Source: Bacillota bacterium (GTDB lineage Bacteria; Bacillota; Clostridia; Christensenellales; Christensenellaceae). From it: a DNA stretch of 64,000 nt. The translations under genes were made by a program, and so were the position numbers. Where the stretch lies: positions 1 through 64,000 of the forward strand of contig JAEYKI010000019.1 of assembly GCA_023408315.1 (NCBI GenBank), written 5' to 3'. The notes under the pieces are model-generated. The model saw only the letters and a list, made by a program, of their open reading frames with translations. It searched no databases and was not told where the DNA came from. This document shows, in pieces, positions 52,301 through 61,318 of the stretch; within the stretch, counting starts at the first letter, position 1; each line of letters opens with the position of its first letter.

Positions 52301-52567
52301 ATGCCCAAAATCAGCCTGCCACAAACTTTAGAAGTTAGTCAAACAACCCGAACGGAAAAAACGGATAAAGAAAAGAAGCATAAAGAGAAAAAAACTAAAG
52401 CGATGGGCCGAGGGCCCCTGTGTAAACTGGCTAAAAACGGATTTTTGGACGGTCATTTTAAGGAATACCAGGCATTGGTGAATCCACCCGCTTATATATG
52501 CAAAAAATGCGGCCGTGCGGCAGCGGATAAAAAATCGCTATGCAAGCCGGAGCGGATAGAGCAATAA
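52301..52567 (+). CDS. Small Lys-rich protein with zinc-ribbon-like tail
   Basis: An 88-residue protein. A Lys/Glu-rich stretch (residues 17-36) precedes GPLCKLAKNGFLDGHFKEYQ and a tail YICKKCGRAAADKKSLCKP, where CxxC and a later Cys may bind metal. GAGAGG lies before ATG 52301. I recognise no named family. Confidence 0.65.
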   Translation: MPKISLPQTLEVSQTTRTEKTDKEKKHKEKKTKAMGRGPLCKLAKNGFLDGHFKEYQALVNPPAYICKKCGRAAADKKSLCKPERIEQ

Positions 52568-52685
52568 ATTCAAGTTTTGCAGAAGTGAACTTTTCATTGG
52601 AATCATGCATTCGGCCCGCAGGCAATTTTTGCCCGTAGCCGCCATATTATAATTGGCATTATTCTTTTGGTGGGAGAGGACATTT

Positions 52686-53573
52686 TTGAAAAACGTTGTT
52701 ATCTTTTATTTTAGCGGCACGGGCAATACGCGCGAAGTATTGTCCATGATTACTTCCGCCCTGCAGGGCGAGGGCGTTCATACCCAATGCCATGCAATAG
52801 ACGGCTGTATGCTGCGCGGCAAAGCACCGGACGTATCCGGCGCGGACGGAATTGGAATAGGCTACCCCATTTATGCGTTCAACGCGCCCGGTATGGTGGA
52901 GGCTTTTATAAGAAAACTGCCCCGCGCAAACGGCACTCCGGCTTTTGTTTTTAAAACCGCTGGCGAGCCTTTGCCTATAAACAACGCTTCTTCTTTTTGG
53001 ATTCATTCACTCCTTAAAATGAAGGGGTACCGCCTAACATACGAGAGGCATTTTTTGATGCCGTACAACATTAAGTTCCGTTTCCCTGACGAAGTGGTAA
53101 AGCAGATTTATACGCTTTCAAAAAAGCTGGCGGTTAAGCTGGCGCGTGATTTTGTTGGCGGTGTTTCGGATGGGCCAAGGTATAACCTGCCCGCGCTTTT
53201 GGTGGCTTGGGTTATGCTGATATTCAGGCCTCTGGCCAGATTTAACGGCAAAATGTACCGTGTTGGGGGCGCGTGCAACCAGTGCCGGAAATGCCAGCGG
53301 GAATGCCCCGCGGGCAATATACGCATGCAGGGCGGCAAAATAACGTTTGGATGGAAGTGCACCATGTGCATGCGCTGCGTGATGTATTGCCCACAGGAGG
53401 CCATGCGCGCCGGATGGATAGACGGTTTATCCGTGCGGGGCGGATATGATTTTGAGAGAATTGTAAACGATCCGGACATACGGGGAGACTATGTGCAGAA
53501 CTGCAAGAAAGGTTTTTTTAGAATTTTTAAAAAATATATACAAAGGATGGAGAAATTGACGGCTGCATTATAA
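52686..53573 (+). CDS. EFR1 family flavodoxin/ferredoxin protein
   Basis: A 295-residue electron-transfer protein. The N-terminus VVIFYFSGTGNTREVLSM is a flavodoxin FMN loop. GIGYPIYAFNAPGMVEAFI follows. The C-terminal part has two 4Fe-4S sites: CNQCRKCQRECPAGNI and CTMCMRCVMYCPQEAM. TTG at 52686 is chosen as start because GGGAGAGG lies upstream with proper spacing. It likely passes electrons in anaerobic metabolism. It is convergent with the SDR gene. Confidence 0.9.
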   Translation: MKNVVIFYFSGTGNTREVLSMITSALQGEGVHTQCHAIDGCMLRGKAPDVSGADGIGIGYPIYAFNAPGMVEAFIRKLPRANGTPAFVFKTAGEPLPINNASSFWIHSLLKMKGYRLTYERHFLMPYNIKFRFPDEVVKQIYTLSKKLAVKLARDFVGGVSDGPRYNLPALLVAWVMLIFRPLARFNGKMYRVGGACNQCRKCQRECPAGNIRMQGGKITFGWKCTMCMRCVMYCPQEAMRAGWIDGLSVRGGYDFERIVNDPDIRGDYVQNCKKGFFRIFKKYIQRMEKLTAAL

Positions 53574-53580
53574 CACGCAT

Positions 53581-54534
53581 TTACCGACCCGATACAGATT
53601 TTATCAGCTCCTCGCTCCCTTCCCACAATTCCTTTGTTTTTTCCAGATCAAACGCAAGCGGGCTCGGGTCCGCTTCTTTTGCGCCTTTTTTGTAAGAGCC
53701 TATCATGGCGTAATACTTCCCGGTAATTCCTTCATATTTGTCCGATACGGCCAGTTCGGCCATCGCGCGTGCGGAAGCGGCGGTTGAGCTCATGTTGGGA
53801 AGCAGGCGGGCGGCTGGCCAAACAACGCGCATCGCGCCTTTCACAAACGGGCCGTAGTCCCGGACGATGTCCGTGGGCATTGCGCCGGGATCAAACACCA
53901 GAGCCTGTACGCGCCCTTCTGCCTGCAGGCGCCGCGCAAGCTCAAAGCCGAACATGGTGATGCAGAGCTTGGAATTGGAATAGGCGCGCACACAAAAAGA
54001 TTGTTCGCTCATGCCCTGCGGCGGATGCGGGTCGGCCAGTTCGGCGGGTTTCTGGTAGATGGGTTTTGGGAAAGGGGAAACATCCCGGTAATCGTGTACG
54101 CGGCTGGAAACAAACAGAATGCGGCCTGCCTCCGCCATATGGGGGAGCAGCAACTGCGTAAGCAGGAAATGCCCAAGATAATTCACGCCAAATACGGCTT
54201 CAAAACCATCCCGGGTTACCTCTATTTTTTGCGTGGGCCGGATGCCTGCGTTGCAGACTAGGCAGGATAGGGGCGGGATGCCCGAACTTTTGAAATCTTC
54301 CGCAAATTTGCGGACAGAGTCAAGGGACGCCAAATCCAGAAGCATGGGAATAAACTGTGCGCAGGGAGACCACTCCTTTAATTTTCGCGCCGCTTCTTGA
54401 ATACGCTGCGCATTGCGCCCCGCAACAACAACAATGCAGCCGGGGATCATCTGCGCTATGCTTTTAGCGCAGGCAAAACCAAGCCCGGCATTTGCGCCTG
54501 TGATTAAAACGGCTTTTTGCGGATTTTTGTTCAT
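53581..54534 (-). CDS. Short-chain dehydrogenase/reductase
   Basis: A 317-residue SDR. The cofactor loop is ITGANAGLGFACAK (TGxxxGxG), NAG is in VCNAGIRPTQ, and the active site is a Ser in FVSSRVHD with YSNSK (Tyr-x-x-x-Lys). The length and motifs resemble retinol dehydrogenase/protochlorophyllide reductase-like members using NADP. AAGGGT precedes ATG 54534. It is divergent from the TetR gene at 54727, whose operator lies between, so it is probably that regulator's target. Confidence 0.92.
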   Translation of the reverse strand: MNKNPQKAVLITGANAGLGFACAKSIAQMIPGCIVVVAGRNAQRIQEAARKLKEWSPCAQFIPMLLDLASLDSVRKFAEDFKSSGIPPLSCLVCNAGIRPTQKIEVTRDGFEAVFGVNYLGHFLLTQLLLPHMAEAGRILFVSSRVHDYRDVSPFPKPIYQKPAELADPHPPQGMSEQSFCVRAYSNSKLCITMFGFELARRLQAEGRVQALVFDPGAMPTDIVRDYGPFVKGAMRVVWPAARLLPNMSSTAASARAMAELAVSDKYEGITGKYYAMIGSYKKGAKEADPSPLAFDLEKTKELWEGSEELIKSVSGR

Positions 54535-54659
54535 ATATGTACCCTTCAAATAATAAAGATAATTGCGCATTAAGCGTATTTGATTTTTGGCTGCCTGTCA
54601 AGCATAAGTATTTAAGATAAAAACAGGAAATATTTTATAAATATTTAATCTTTTTTTAA

Positions 54660-54701
54660 TTGACATTCTTAAAACTGAATGCAATACTGTATATCATACA
54701 G
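54660..54701 (+). promoter_or_regulatory. Promoter with TetR-type operator
   Basis: TTGACA (54660-54665), 17-bp spacer, AATACT (54683-54688). A palindrome CTGTATATCATACAG (54687-54701) overlaps the -10 end and start region and is the likely operator of the TetR protein encoded at 54727. Confidence 0.7.
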
Positions 54702-54726
54702 CTGTTAAAAAATGGGGTAAGGTGAC

Positions 54727-55293
54727 ATGGAAAATGCAAAAGAACGAATGGTGAACGCCACCATTGAGCTGATCTGCCAGGGAAACAAGCCCAGTGAAAT
54801 CACTGTTGCGGATATTACAGAAAAAGCCGGCGTTGGCAACGGCATGGTGAACTACCATTTCCAGAGCAAGGATAATCTGATGAAAACGGCGGTAAAAAAG
54901 GTGATGGGGTGCACAAAAAAAATGCTGTCGGAGGGCCTGCATTTTGAGGCGGACGCAACGCCCACGCGAAAAATGACCGCCGCGCTGCAAAGGATATTGG
55001 ACTTGTGTGCGGAGAACGCGGAAATTAGCAGGATTGCAATGCTGGAAGACCTGGAGAACGCAAGCAGCGTGCCGCATGTTGTGGGCCAGTCTGAGTTGTT
55101 CCAAAGCTGCCTGGCAGAGCTTTGCGCAAACGACCCGCGGCAGATGCATATCCGGCAAATGGCTACAGAAGGCTTTGTAAACGCTCTGTTTTTAAAGGCA
55201 GCCGTTAACTTGAATGAAACGGGTTTTGATTTTTATGACAAGGCGCAGCGGGATCAGGCTGCGCAGCAGTTTATTGCCGCGATGTTCCCCTAA
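54727..55293 (+). CDS. TetR family regulator
   Basis: A 188-residue regulator. The N-terminal helix-turn-helix is MVNATIELICQGNKPSEITV, then ITEKAGVGNGMVNYHFQSKDNLM. The C-terminal helical domain is a ligand pocket of unknown specificity. AAGGTGAC precedes the ATG. It is followed in the same direction by the nitroreductase and the aldo/keto reductase, and is divergent from the SDR gene. A role in redox or xenobiotic response is suggested by these neighbours. Confidence 0.9.
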   Translation: MENAKERMVNATIELICQGNKPSEITVADITEKAGVGNGMVNYHFQSKDNLMKTAVKKVMGCTKKMLSEGLHFEADATPTRKMTAALQRILDLCAENAEISRIAMLEDLENASSVPHVVGQSELFQSCLAELCANDPRQMHIRQMATEGFVNALFLKAAVNLNETGFDFYDKAQRDQAAQQFIAAMFP

Positions 55294-55332
55294 ACGGTAT
55301 TTTCCGGGAAATCACAATCAGGAGGTGTGAAA

Positions 55333-56073
55333 ATGAACCACGAACTATATGAAGCCATATTTTACAGAAAATCGGTTCGGAAGTATGATATGAATCCACT
55401 TCCGGCAGAGGCCCTTGCGGAGATTGAAGCCTTTGCAGCGCAGGCAAAGCCTTTGATTGAGGATATTTCATACAACATTCTGCTTATAAACGCACAGCAG
55501 ATGGGCATGGTATCCGTAAAAGCGCCGCATTATATTTGCTTTTATTCAGAGAAAAAAGAGGGGTATTTGCTTAACGCCGGGTTTATATTGCAGCAGGTGG
55601 ATCTTTGGCTCTCCGCAAACGGATATGGAAGCTGCTGGATTGGAATGGGCAAGCCTTCGGGCAGCGCGCCTGCAATAACTGGAATGGAATACGTGATTAT
55701 GCTGGGGTTTGGCAGGGCGGCGGAGCCTGCCCGCCGCTCGCAGGTTTCGGAATTCAAACGGCTGGCGCTGGGTGAAATATCGCAGGCGGGGGGCTCGAAT
55801 GAATTGCTGGAGCCGGTGCGCCTTGCGCCGTCTGCAGGAAATACGCAGTCCTGGCTTTTGGCAGGCAGTTCCCGGGAAATACTGCTGTACCGCAAAAAGT
55901 TTAACCCCATTAAAGGGGCGCTGTATGGAAAATTCAACCGTATAGACATGGGAATAGCCTTGTGCCATTTGTGGCTTGCCATTGAGGAGCATGGAAACCA
56001 TGCGGCATTTGAATTTACCAGCCATGCGGCGTTGCCCGGCGCAGAATTTATAGCGAAAGTGAGTGTACGATAA
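55333..56073 (+). CDS. Nitroreductase family protein
   Basis: A 246-residue flavin enzyme. The start ELYEAIFYRKSVRKYD carries the Arg-x-Ser-x-Arg pattern of nitroreductases. GFILQQVDLWLSANGYGSCWIG is the dimer/FMN part. A second, partly similar half (RLAPSAGNTQSWLL, then IDMGIALCHLWLAIEEHGN) suggests an internal duplication, as in two-domain nitroreductases. AGGAGGTG precedes ATG 55333. The next gene starts directly after its stop, so the two are coupled. Confidence 0.88.
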   Translation: MNHELYEAIFYRKSVRKYDMNPLPAEALAEIEAFAAQAKPLIEDISYNILLINAQQMGMVSVKAPHYICFYSEKKEGYLLNAGFILQQVDLWLSANGYGSCWIGMGKPSGSAPAITGMEYVIMLGFGRAAEPARRSQVSEFKRLALGEISQAGGSNELLEPVRLAPSAGNTQSWLLAGSSREILLYRKKFNPIKGALYGKFNRIDMGIALCHLWLAIEEHGNHAAFEFTSHAALPGAEFIAKVSVR

Positions 56074-57276
56074 ATGCTTACAAGAAAAAACCCCAAAAAC
56101 GGGGACGAATTATCCATCCTGGGATTTGGATGCATGCGCTTTCCCACAAAGGGCGGTAATGGGAACATAGACGAGCCCAGAGCCATTGCCATGATACGAG
56201 ATTCCATAGAGAAGGGCGTAAATTATTTTGACACCGCCTACGTGTATCATGGCGGCAAAAGCGAGGTGCTTCTTGGTAAAGCCCTGCTGGACGGCTACCG
56301 GGACCGCGTAAAGATTGCCACCAAGCTGCCGCCCTTTATTGTGCGCAAGCTGGAAGGCGCAAAAAAGATATTTGCCACCCAATTGGAGAGGTTGCAAACA
56401 GACCGGATTGATTATTATCTGCTGCACATGATGACGGATAAAACGCGGTTTGATTTTTTGAAAAGCATTGGCGTGCTTGGCTGGCTGGAAGAACTCAAGG
56501 AAGCCGGGACCGTTCGGAACATTGGATTTTCTTTTCACGGAAGCAAGGCGGATTTTGAGGAGCTCATCCAGGCGTATCCCTGGGATTTTTGCCAGATACA
56601 GTACAACTATTTGGACGAGAACAACCAAGCAGGAAAATCTGGCCTTTTGCTGGCCCATCATCTGGGCGTTCCTGTAATGGTGATGGAACCCCTGCGCGGA
56701 GGCAGGCTGGTGAACAGGCTGCCCGAGAGCGTTAAAAGTACTTTTGCAGCGCACAACGCGGAGCGGACGACAGCGGAATGGGCTTTGCGCTGGGTGTGGA
56801 ACCACCCGGAAGTAACGCTGCTGCTCTCCGGCATGAGTACGGAGGAGGAGATTGCGGAAAACATCCGCATTGCGGGAGAGGCGCTGCCGGATTCTCTGAC
56901 GCAGGAAGAACTGGCGATGTTTGGCGCGATTAAGGCGGAGCTGCTTACAAAAACCAGAGTGCCCTGCACCGGATGCGGCTATTGCATGCCCTGCCCGGCG
57001 GGCGTGGATATACCGGGCTGCTTTTCCATTTATAACGACAGGTATTTAACCGGTAAAAAAGGAAACCGCAGTGAATACTTAAAATCGTTGGGCGTGCTGA
57101 GCGCGCAGCCGGCCGTTGCTTCACGTTGCAGGGAATGCGGCAAATGCGTGATCCATTGCCCGCAGAATATAAAAATTCCCGCGGAATTGAAGAAGGTGGA
57201 CCGCGAGTTGGAGGGCGCACTTAAACCGTTTTTTGGACTGGCGCGGGTTCTTTTGCGCGTAAAAAAAGCGCAGTAA
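56074..57276 (+). CDS. Aldo/keto reductase with 4Fe-4S ferredoxin tail
   Basis: A 400-residue protein. The TIM-barrel aldo/keto reductase part shows FGCMRFPT, NYFDTAYVYHGGKSE (Asp and Tyr of the catalytic tetrad), KIATKLPP (Lys) and LLHMMTDK (His place). The C-terminal part has CTGCGYCMPCPAGVDIP and CRECGKCVIHCPQNIKIP, ferredoxin-like iron-sulfur sites. Such fused proteins are common in Clostridia. It begins one base after the nitroreductase stop codon. The substrate is unknown. Confidence 0.92.
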   Translation: MLTRKNPKNGDELSILGFGCMRFPTKGGNGNIDEPRAIAMIRDSIEKGVNYFDTAYVYHGGKSEVLLGKALLDGYRDRVKIATKLPPFIVRKLEGAKKIFATQLERLQTDRIDYYLLHMMTDKTRFDFLKSIGVLGWLEELKEAGTVRNIGFSFHGSKADFEELIQAYPWDFCQIQYNYLDENNQAGKSGLLLAHHLGVPVMVMEPLRGGRLVNRLPESVKSTFAAHNAERTTAEWALRWVWNHPEVTLLLSGMSTEEEIAENIRIAGEALPDSLTQEELAMFGAIKAELLTKTRVPCTGCGYCMPCPAGVDIPGCFSIYNDRYLTGKKGNRSEYLKSLGVLSAQPAVASRCRECGKCVIHCPQNIKIPAELKKVDRELEGALKPFFGLARVLLRVKKAQ

Positions 57277-57358
57277 CGGGTGCACAGAAGGCTTCGCGGG
57301 AAAACCGTATGGCTGGATTCCAGCGGCATTTATATAGCAAGCAAATTGCTCTTCTGAG

Positions 57359-57386
57359 AGGCAGGCCTTGTGGCCTGCCTGTTTGA
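57359..57386. terminator. Terminator of the redox operon
   Basis: Perfect stem AGGCAGGCC/GGCCTGCCT with loop TTGT (57359-57380), followed by GTTTGATTTT. Confidence 0.75.
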
Positions 57387-57832
57387 TTTTCCGGGAAATC
57401 CGGCGCAGCTCTGCCCATGCGTAATACTGGCTGAATGGCTAAATTTTTTATGAATAAGTACGATAGATTAACGTAAAGGATCAGTATCTTTAAAAAAAGA
57501 GGTACCATGAGAATCGGCAGTTCAGCGGTTCGGTTGTCTGCAAGTTTAGCGCAGAAGTGTTCCGTAATTGAAACGGTACTCCCCTATGGAGGCGGAATAG
57601 GGGCGCCGCACAGAATGTTGATATTGCGGTTTGAAGCCATATAAAGTGCGTTACAAATAAGAATAAGAATTTTTCTGGCCGCTGTTTATTTTCCGGAAAA
57701 TATCCGTATGCGCCAAAGCGTCTCATGCACAGAAGGCCGCCGTACGGCGCGGGCCAGAAAAACGGATTAAAGGGCATTGTTTTTGAAAAAGAACCGGCAA
57801 GCAAATTGCAACATTGAAAGGAGAATAAACAT
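57387..57832. other. Non-coding stretch before the bacteriohemerythrins
   Basis: About 450 bp without a gene that has a ribosome site. It includes a GC-rich inverted segment (GGCCGCCGTACGGCG near 57738) and ends with GAAAGGAG before 57833. I see no clear promoter. Confidence 0.4.
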
Positions 57833-58234
57833 ATGCAGTGGAACCCGAATCTTTCAATCGGCGTGGATGCGATTGACGAGCAGCACAAGAATCTTTTTGA
57901 AATGACGGACCGGCTTTTTGAAGCAACCAAAAGCAACAAGGCTATGGAGTTTATTGTGGATCTTCTGAATTTTTTGGACGAGTACACTAAAAAACATTTT
58001 GCAGACGAGGAAGCCTATATGCTCAAGATTGGTTTTCCGGAGTATCGGCACCAGAAGAAAGCCCACGACGAGTTTATACAGCAGATTGCCATATTAAAAA
58101 AAGATTATCAGGTCTCCGGCGGCAACATTGTACTCATCATCAACGCCAATCAAATCATTTTGGACTGGCTTTTAAAGCACATATCCAAAGAGGACAAGAA
58201 AATAGGAGACTATGCTAAATCGGTTAAAGGTTAA
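57833..58234 (+). CDS. Bacteriohemerythrin 1
   Basis: A 133-residue oxygen-binding di-iron protein. The ligands are in place: His18 (DEQHKNLF), His55 and Glu59 (KKHFADEE), His73 and His78 (YRHQKKAHDEF), His116 and Asp121 (WLLKHISKED). It can bind O2 and is often used by anaerobes for oxygen sensing or scavenging. AAAGGAG precedes the ATG. A close relative follows 39 bp on. Confidence 0.95.
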   Translation: MQWNPNLSIGVDAIDEQHKNLFEMTDRLFEATKSNKAMEFIVDLLNFLDEYTKKHFADEEAYMLKIGFPEYRHQKKAHDEFIQQIAILKKDYQVSGGNIVLIINANQIILDWLLKHISKEDKKIGDYAKSVKG

Positions 58235-58273
58235 ATTTCCCGGTACATAAAAAATGATAAGGAGATAAGAGTT

Positions 58274-58675
58274 ATGCCCTGGACAAAAAATTTAGCGGTT
58301 GGAGTAGAACTGATAGACAGCGAGCACATCAAGCTGTTTGAAATGGCGGACCAGTTGTTTGAAGCCGGGCGGAATCATAAGGCCGCGGAGTTCATTGGCG
58401 AACTGTTTGGCTTTTTGGACGATTATACCAAAAAGCACTTTGCGGATGAAGAAAAATATATGCAGCAGATTAATTACCCGGATTATCCTCTTCAAAAAAA
58501 GCTGCACGACGAATTTATTGTTAAGCTGGGTGAAATGCGCAAAGAATTCAATGAATCCGGCGGCAACATTTCTTTGATCATCAGCGCAAACCAGATGATT
58601 CTGGATTGGCTGGTGAAGCACATATCCGTATTGGATAAAAAAATAGGGGAATATGTAAGAGAAAAAAATCTGTAG
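58274..58675 (+). CDS. Bacteriohemerythrin 2
   Basis: A 133-residue paralogue of the preceding gene with the same ligand set: DSEHIKLFEM, KKHFADEEKYM, the H-containing LQKKLHDEF and WLVKHISVLDKK. The first His of the HxxxxH pair in copy 1 (RHQKKAHDE) is a Leu-flanked change here (PLQKKLHDE), so one iron ligand appears to be missing. AAGGAG precedes the ATG. The two genes form a tandem duplication. Confidence 0.93.
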   Translation: MPWTKNLAVGVELIDSEHIKLFEMADQLFEAGRNHKAAEFIGELFGFLDDYTKKHFADEEKYMQQINYPDYPLQKKLHDEFIVKLGEMRKEFNESGGNISLIISANQMILDWLVKHISVLDKKIGEYVREKNL

Positions 58676-58697
58676 GCCTGCTGCAGGAAAGAGAATT

Positions 58698-59261
58698 TCA
58701 GACCGGTTTGCGCATACCGTTCAGGATGCACGCGACGAGCCTGGAAAAGCTTTCTTCAATATCATATTCGGTCTTAAAAAAACCGGCTGCTTCCAGCGTG
58801 ATGAATCCGTGAATGGAACTTTTCCATATGCGGATCAGATGCATGGCATCCGGTTTTTCTAATTGGTACGGTTCCAAAACCACCAGCAGCGTGCGCACCA
58901 CCCCGTCTACGGATTCCCGCAGGGGTGGAGCGTCAAACCGGGGCAGGCTCATGATGCATTTGTAAAGCTCCGGATTTTGTTTGGCGAAACGCCGGTATGC
59001 AAAGGCGAGCGCAAGCAGCGCGTCGTCTTTTGATTTGCCCACCGCCGCGTTCCGAATGGCCTCCTCAAACTGCTGAAGGCCAAGAGCAGCTATTCCCGCC
59101 AGCAGGTCTCCAAGGCCGCCGATGTGGTTGTACAGGGAGGGGGATTTTATGCCAAGTTTTGTGGCAAGCCCTTTGAGGGTAAGGTTTTCCAGGCCAATCT
59201 CTTCCGCAAGGGCTGCGGCGGCTGCCAGAATGACGGCCCTGTTCAATGATCTTTGAGGCAT
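58698..59261 (-). CDS. TetR family regulator (WHG-type C-terminus)
   Basis: A 187-residue regulator. The start at 59261 has GGAGATG upstream. The helix-turn-helix is ILAAAAALAEEIGLENLTLK, then LATKLGIKSPSLYNHIGGLG. The C-terminal domain has IWKSSIHGFITLEAAGFF, a W-H-G type pattern. It is the last gene of a three-gene operon behind TSUP and MBL genes and probably binds the palindrome in that operon's promoter at 60736-60754. Confidence 0.9.
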   Translation of the reverse strand: MPQRSLNRAVILAAAAALAEEIGLENLTLKGLATKLGIKSPSLYNHIGGLGDLLAGIAALGLQQFEEAIRNAAVGKSKDDALLALAFAYRRFAKQNPELYKCIMSLPRFDAPPLRESVDGVVRTLLVVLEPYQLEKPDAMHLIRIWKSSIHGFITLEAAGFFKTEYDIEESFSRLVACILNGMRKPV

Positions 59262-59269
59262 AGCATCTC

Positions 59270-59914
59270 CTAACGCGCGTATTGCGCGATGAAGCTGCGG
59301 AGAGCGCCGTTCATAATGGCGGGCTGACCGTGCGCGGGGCAGATCCATTCTGTTTCAAAGTTGAAAAGAAGGCCGATGGAACGTTTGGCCTGCTCGTAGT
59401 CCCAATTCATGTATTTGGGGCTGAGCGACGGGACCCCGCCGCGGATGCGCAGCAAATCTCCTGCAAACGCTATTTTTTTATATATAAAAATTGTGTGTCC
59501 TGGCGTGTGTCCGGGTGAGGCAACTGCTTTTACGCCGTTTATCTCCCAACCCGGCGGTATGGGTTGCAGACTGCCCGGAATTTTTGTTTTGAATATAGCG
59601 TTGATTATGCGCTTTACGCCGGGGCGCTGGCTTTCCCGGGCAATATAGGGGATATCCTGCGTGGGCGCCCAAAGCTGCGCGCCCGTTGCTTCCGCCATCT
59701 GCGCCGCATTTCCAATGTGGTCGACATCGTGGTGCGTAAGCAGGATATGCCGGATGCTTTTTGGATCAATGCCAAGAGGGGCAAGTTCCTGCAGAATTTT
59801 GTTGCCCTGGCCGGGCATGCCGGTATCAATCAAAATATTTTCCTCACCCTGTATCAGAAAAACATGGCTGTGCGGGCTTGCTTCCAGCATAAAAACGCCG
59901 GTTTGAATCTCCAT
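59270..59914 (-). CDS. MBL-fold metallohydrolase
   Basis: A 214-residue metallo-beta-lactamase-fold protein. The metal site THHDVDH (HxHxDH type with His in the second place), SPGHTPGH and FAGDLL, and the late CPAHGQP are present. AAGGAGG sits 7 nt before the second ATG (59914), so that start is preferred to the one at 59920. It lies between the transporter and regulator genes, so it may hydrolyse a compound linked to the exported substrate. Confidence 0.9.
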   Translation of the reverse strand: MEIQTGVFMLEASPHSHVFLIQGEENILIDTGMPGQGNKILQELAPLGIDPKSIRHILLTHHDVDHIGNAAQMAEATGAQLWAPTQDIPYIARESQRPGVKRIINAIFKTKIPGSLQPIPPGWEINGVKAVASPGHTPGHTIFIYKKIAFAGDLLRIRGGVPSLSPKYMNWDYEQAKRSIGLLFNFETEWICPAHGQPAIMNGALRSFIAQYAR

Positions 59915-59931
59915 GTCCATTCCTCCTTATT

Positions 59932-60699
59932 CTATTTTAAAACAATCAGAATTCCCATTACTACCGTCAGACAGAAAAGGGCGGGTTTCAAACCCTTCTC
60001 AAATTTGGACTTGTTTACTTTTTTTAGGAGGTGCGGGCCGGTAAGCGTTCCTGTAACGGTTCCGATCAGCAGCAAGCCTACCAGGGGCCAGTCTATATTG
60101 CCAAGCTGCAGGTGCATCAAAAACCCGGAGGCAGAGACGCCTGAGAGCACAAAAAGAGAGGTGCCCACAATTTGCAGCGCGCTGCAACCCAGCACGGAAA
60201 GGCCGACAATAATGGGTCCGCTTCCGCTGATTCCAATAAGGCCGGACATGGCGCCGCCCATAACTCCGTATAACAGAGGCAAAAGCACCGCCGTTTTGCG
60301 GGAAGCGCCCGCGCCCTTCTGATCAGCCTTCCTGCTTTTGAGTATCTGCACAAGCATCTGCACGGACAAGCCAATCAAAAATATGCCCGTAATTTTGGCG
60401 TAAATGTCCTGCGGCAGCAGTCCGGAGCACAGGGAACCCGCAACCGCGCCCCCGGCTGCCCCGGCCAGCATCCATAACCCGTATTTCAGGCTGAGATTGC
60501 CGGACCGCCAGTGAATACCCGCGCCCACTGCGGTGGTAGGGATCATGGTGGCAAGGGATGTGGATGCGGCTATTACGGGGGGAATATTAAACAGCCCGGT
60601 GAGGATGCCTACATAAAAAACGCCTCCGCCTCCGCCCATAATAAAGACAAAAAGTCCTATGATAAACCCGACAAAGGGGAGCAAAATCATCTCTGCCAT
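59932..60699 (-). CDS. TSUP (TauE/SafE) family membrane transporter
   Basis: A 255-residue membrane protein with about eight hydrophobic helices. The family pattern GFIIGLFVFIMGGGGGVFYV at the N-terminus and its repeat GGAMSGLIGISGSGPIIVG in the second half are clear. Such transporters move sulfite, sulfoacetate or other organic anions. GGGAGATG precedes ATG 60699. It is the first gene of the operon. Confidence 0.92.
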   Translation of the reverse strand: MAEMILLPFVGFIIGLFVFIMGGGGGVFYVGILTGLFNIPPVIAASTSLATMIPTTAVGAGIHWRSGNLSLKYGLWMLAGAAGGAVAGSLCSGLLPQDIYAKITGIFLIGLSVQMLVQILKSRKADQKGAGASRKTAVLLPLLYGVMGGAMSGLIGISGSGPIIVGLSVLGCSALQIVGTSLFVLSGVSASGFLMHLQLGNIDWPLVGLLLIGTVTGTLTGPHLLKKVNKSKFEKGLKPALFCLTVVMGILIVLK

Positions 60700-60730
60700 G
60701 ACGCATCTCCCAAAAAACTAATGTAATTAT

Positions 60731-60759
60731 ATTATAAACTAACTTAATTAGTTTTGCAA
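60731..60759 (-). promoter_or_regulatory. Promoter with TetR operator in the spacer
   Basis: On the minus strand TTGCAA (60754-60759), 17 bp, TATAAT (60731-60736). The spacer is filled by AAACTAACTTAATTAGTTT (60736-60754), with 7-bp perfect arms. Binding there would block RNA polymerase. Confidence 0.85.
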
Positions 60760-60887
60760 TAAAGAATATCTGCCCGTGATTGCAGACCGCCGGGTTGGGC
60801 GGCGGATATGATTCAAGTAATTTGTAATTGCGGAAAAGCGGCATTTACGAATATAATAATATGGAAAGTATATAAAGGGAGTTATTC

Positions 60888-61256
60888 ATGGAAACCCGCA
60901 TTGCCCAAAATGGCGAAAATAAGGTGGCGGTTGTTACCGGTGAGGGAATGGTATTCATTGGCGTGCAGGGCGCGCTTGATTTTATGATGCAGATACGGTA
61001 TGATACGGATTGCGACTGCGCGGTTGTGCCCAAAACTTCCGTTCCCCAGGAATTTTTTGATTTAAAAACCGGTTTTGCCGGTGAAATATTGCAGAAGTTT
61101 ACCAACTACGGATTCAGGCTTGCGTTTGCGGGAGACTTTGCAGCTATCAAAAGCAAAAGCCTGCGGGATTTTATATTTGAATCCAACCGCGCGAAACGGT
61201 TTTTATTCGTTGCAACCGAAGAAGAAGCGCTGGATATTTATTTGGGCCGGGAATAG
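60888..61256 (+). CDS. DUF4180-like protein
   Basis: A 122-residue protein of the DUF4180 type: GVQGALDFMMQIRYDTDC, then VPQEFFDLKTGFAGEILQKF and YGFRLAFAGDFA, then SKSLRDFIFESNR. Single-domain, no membrane span, function unknown. AAGGGAG precedes the ATG. Next to peptide deformylase but separated by 62 bp. Confidence 0.82.
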   Translation: METRIAQNGENKVAVVTGEGMVFIGVQGALDFMMQIRYDTDCDCAVVPKTSVPQEFFDLKTGFAGEILQKFTNYGFRLAFAGDFAAIKSKSLRDFIFESNRAKRFLFVATEEEALDIYLGRE

Positions 61257-61318
61257 CCTTTTACCGGACTAAATATAAAAAAAGCAAAAAAAGCACATAG
61301 TATCAATAGGAGAAAAAC

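Noticed and set aside
59564..60322. 252-codon plus-strand frame
   Set aside because: Antisense to the MBL and TSUP genes, both of which have full family motifs; no ribosome site.
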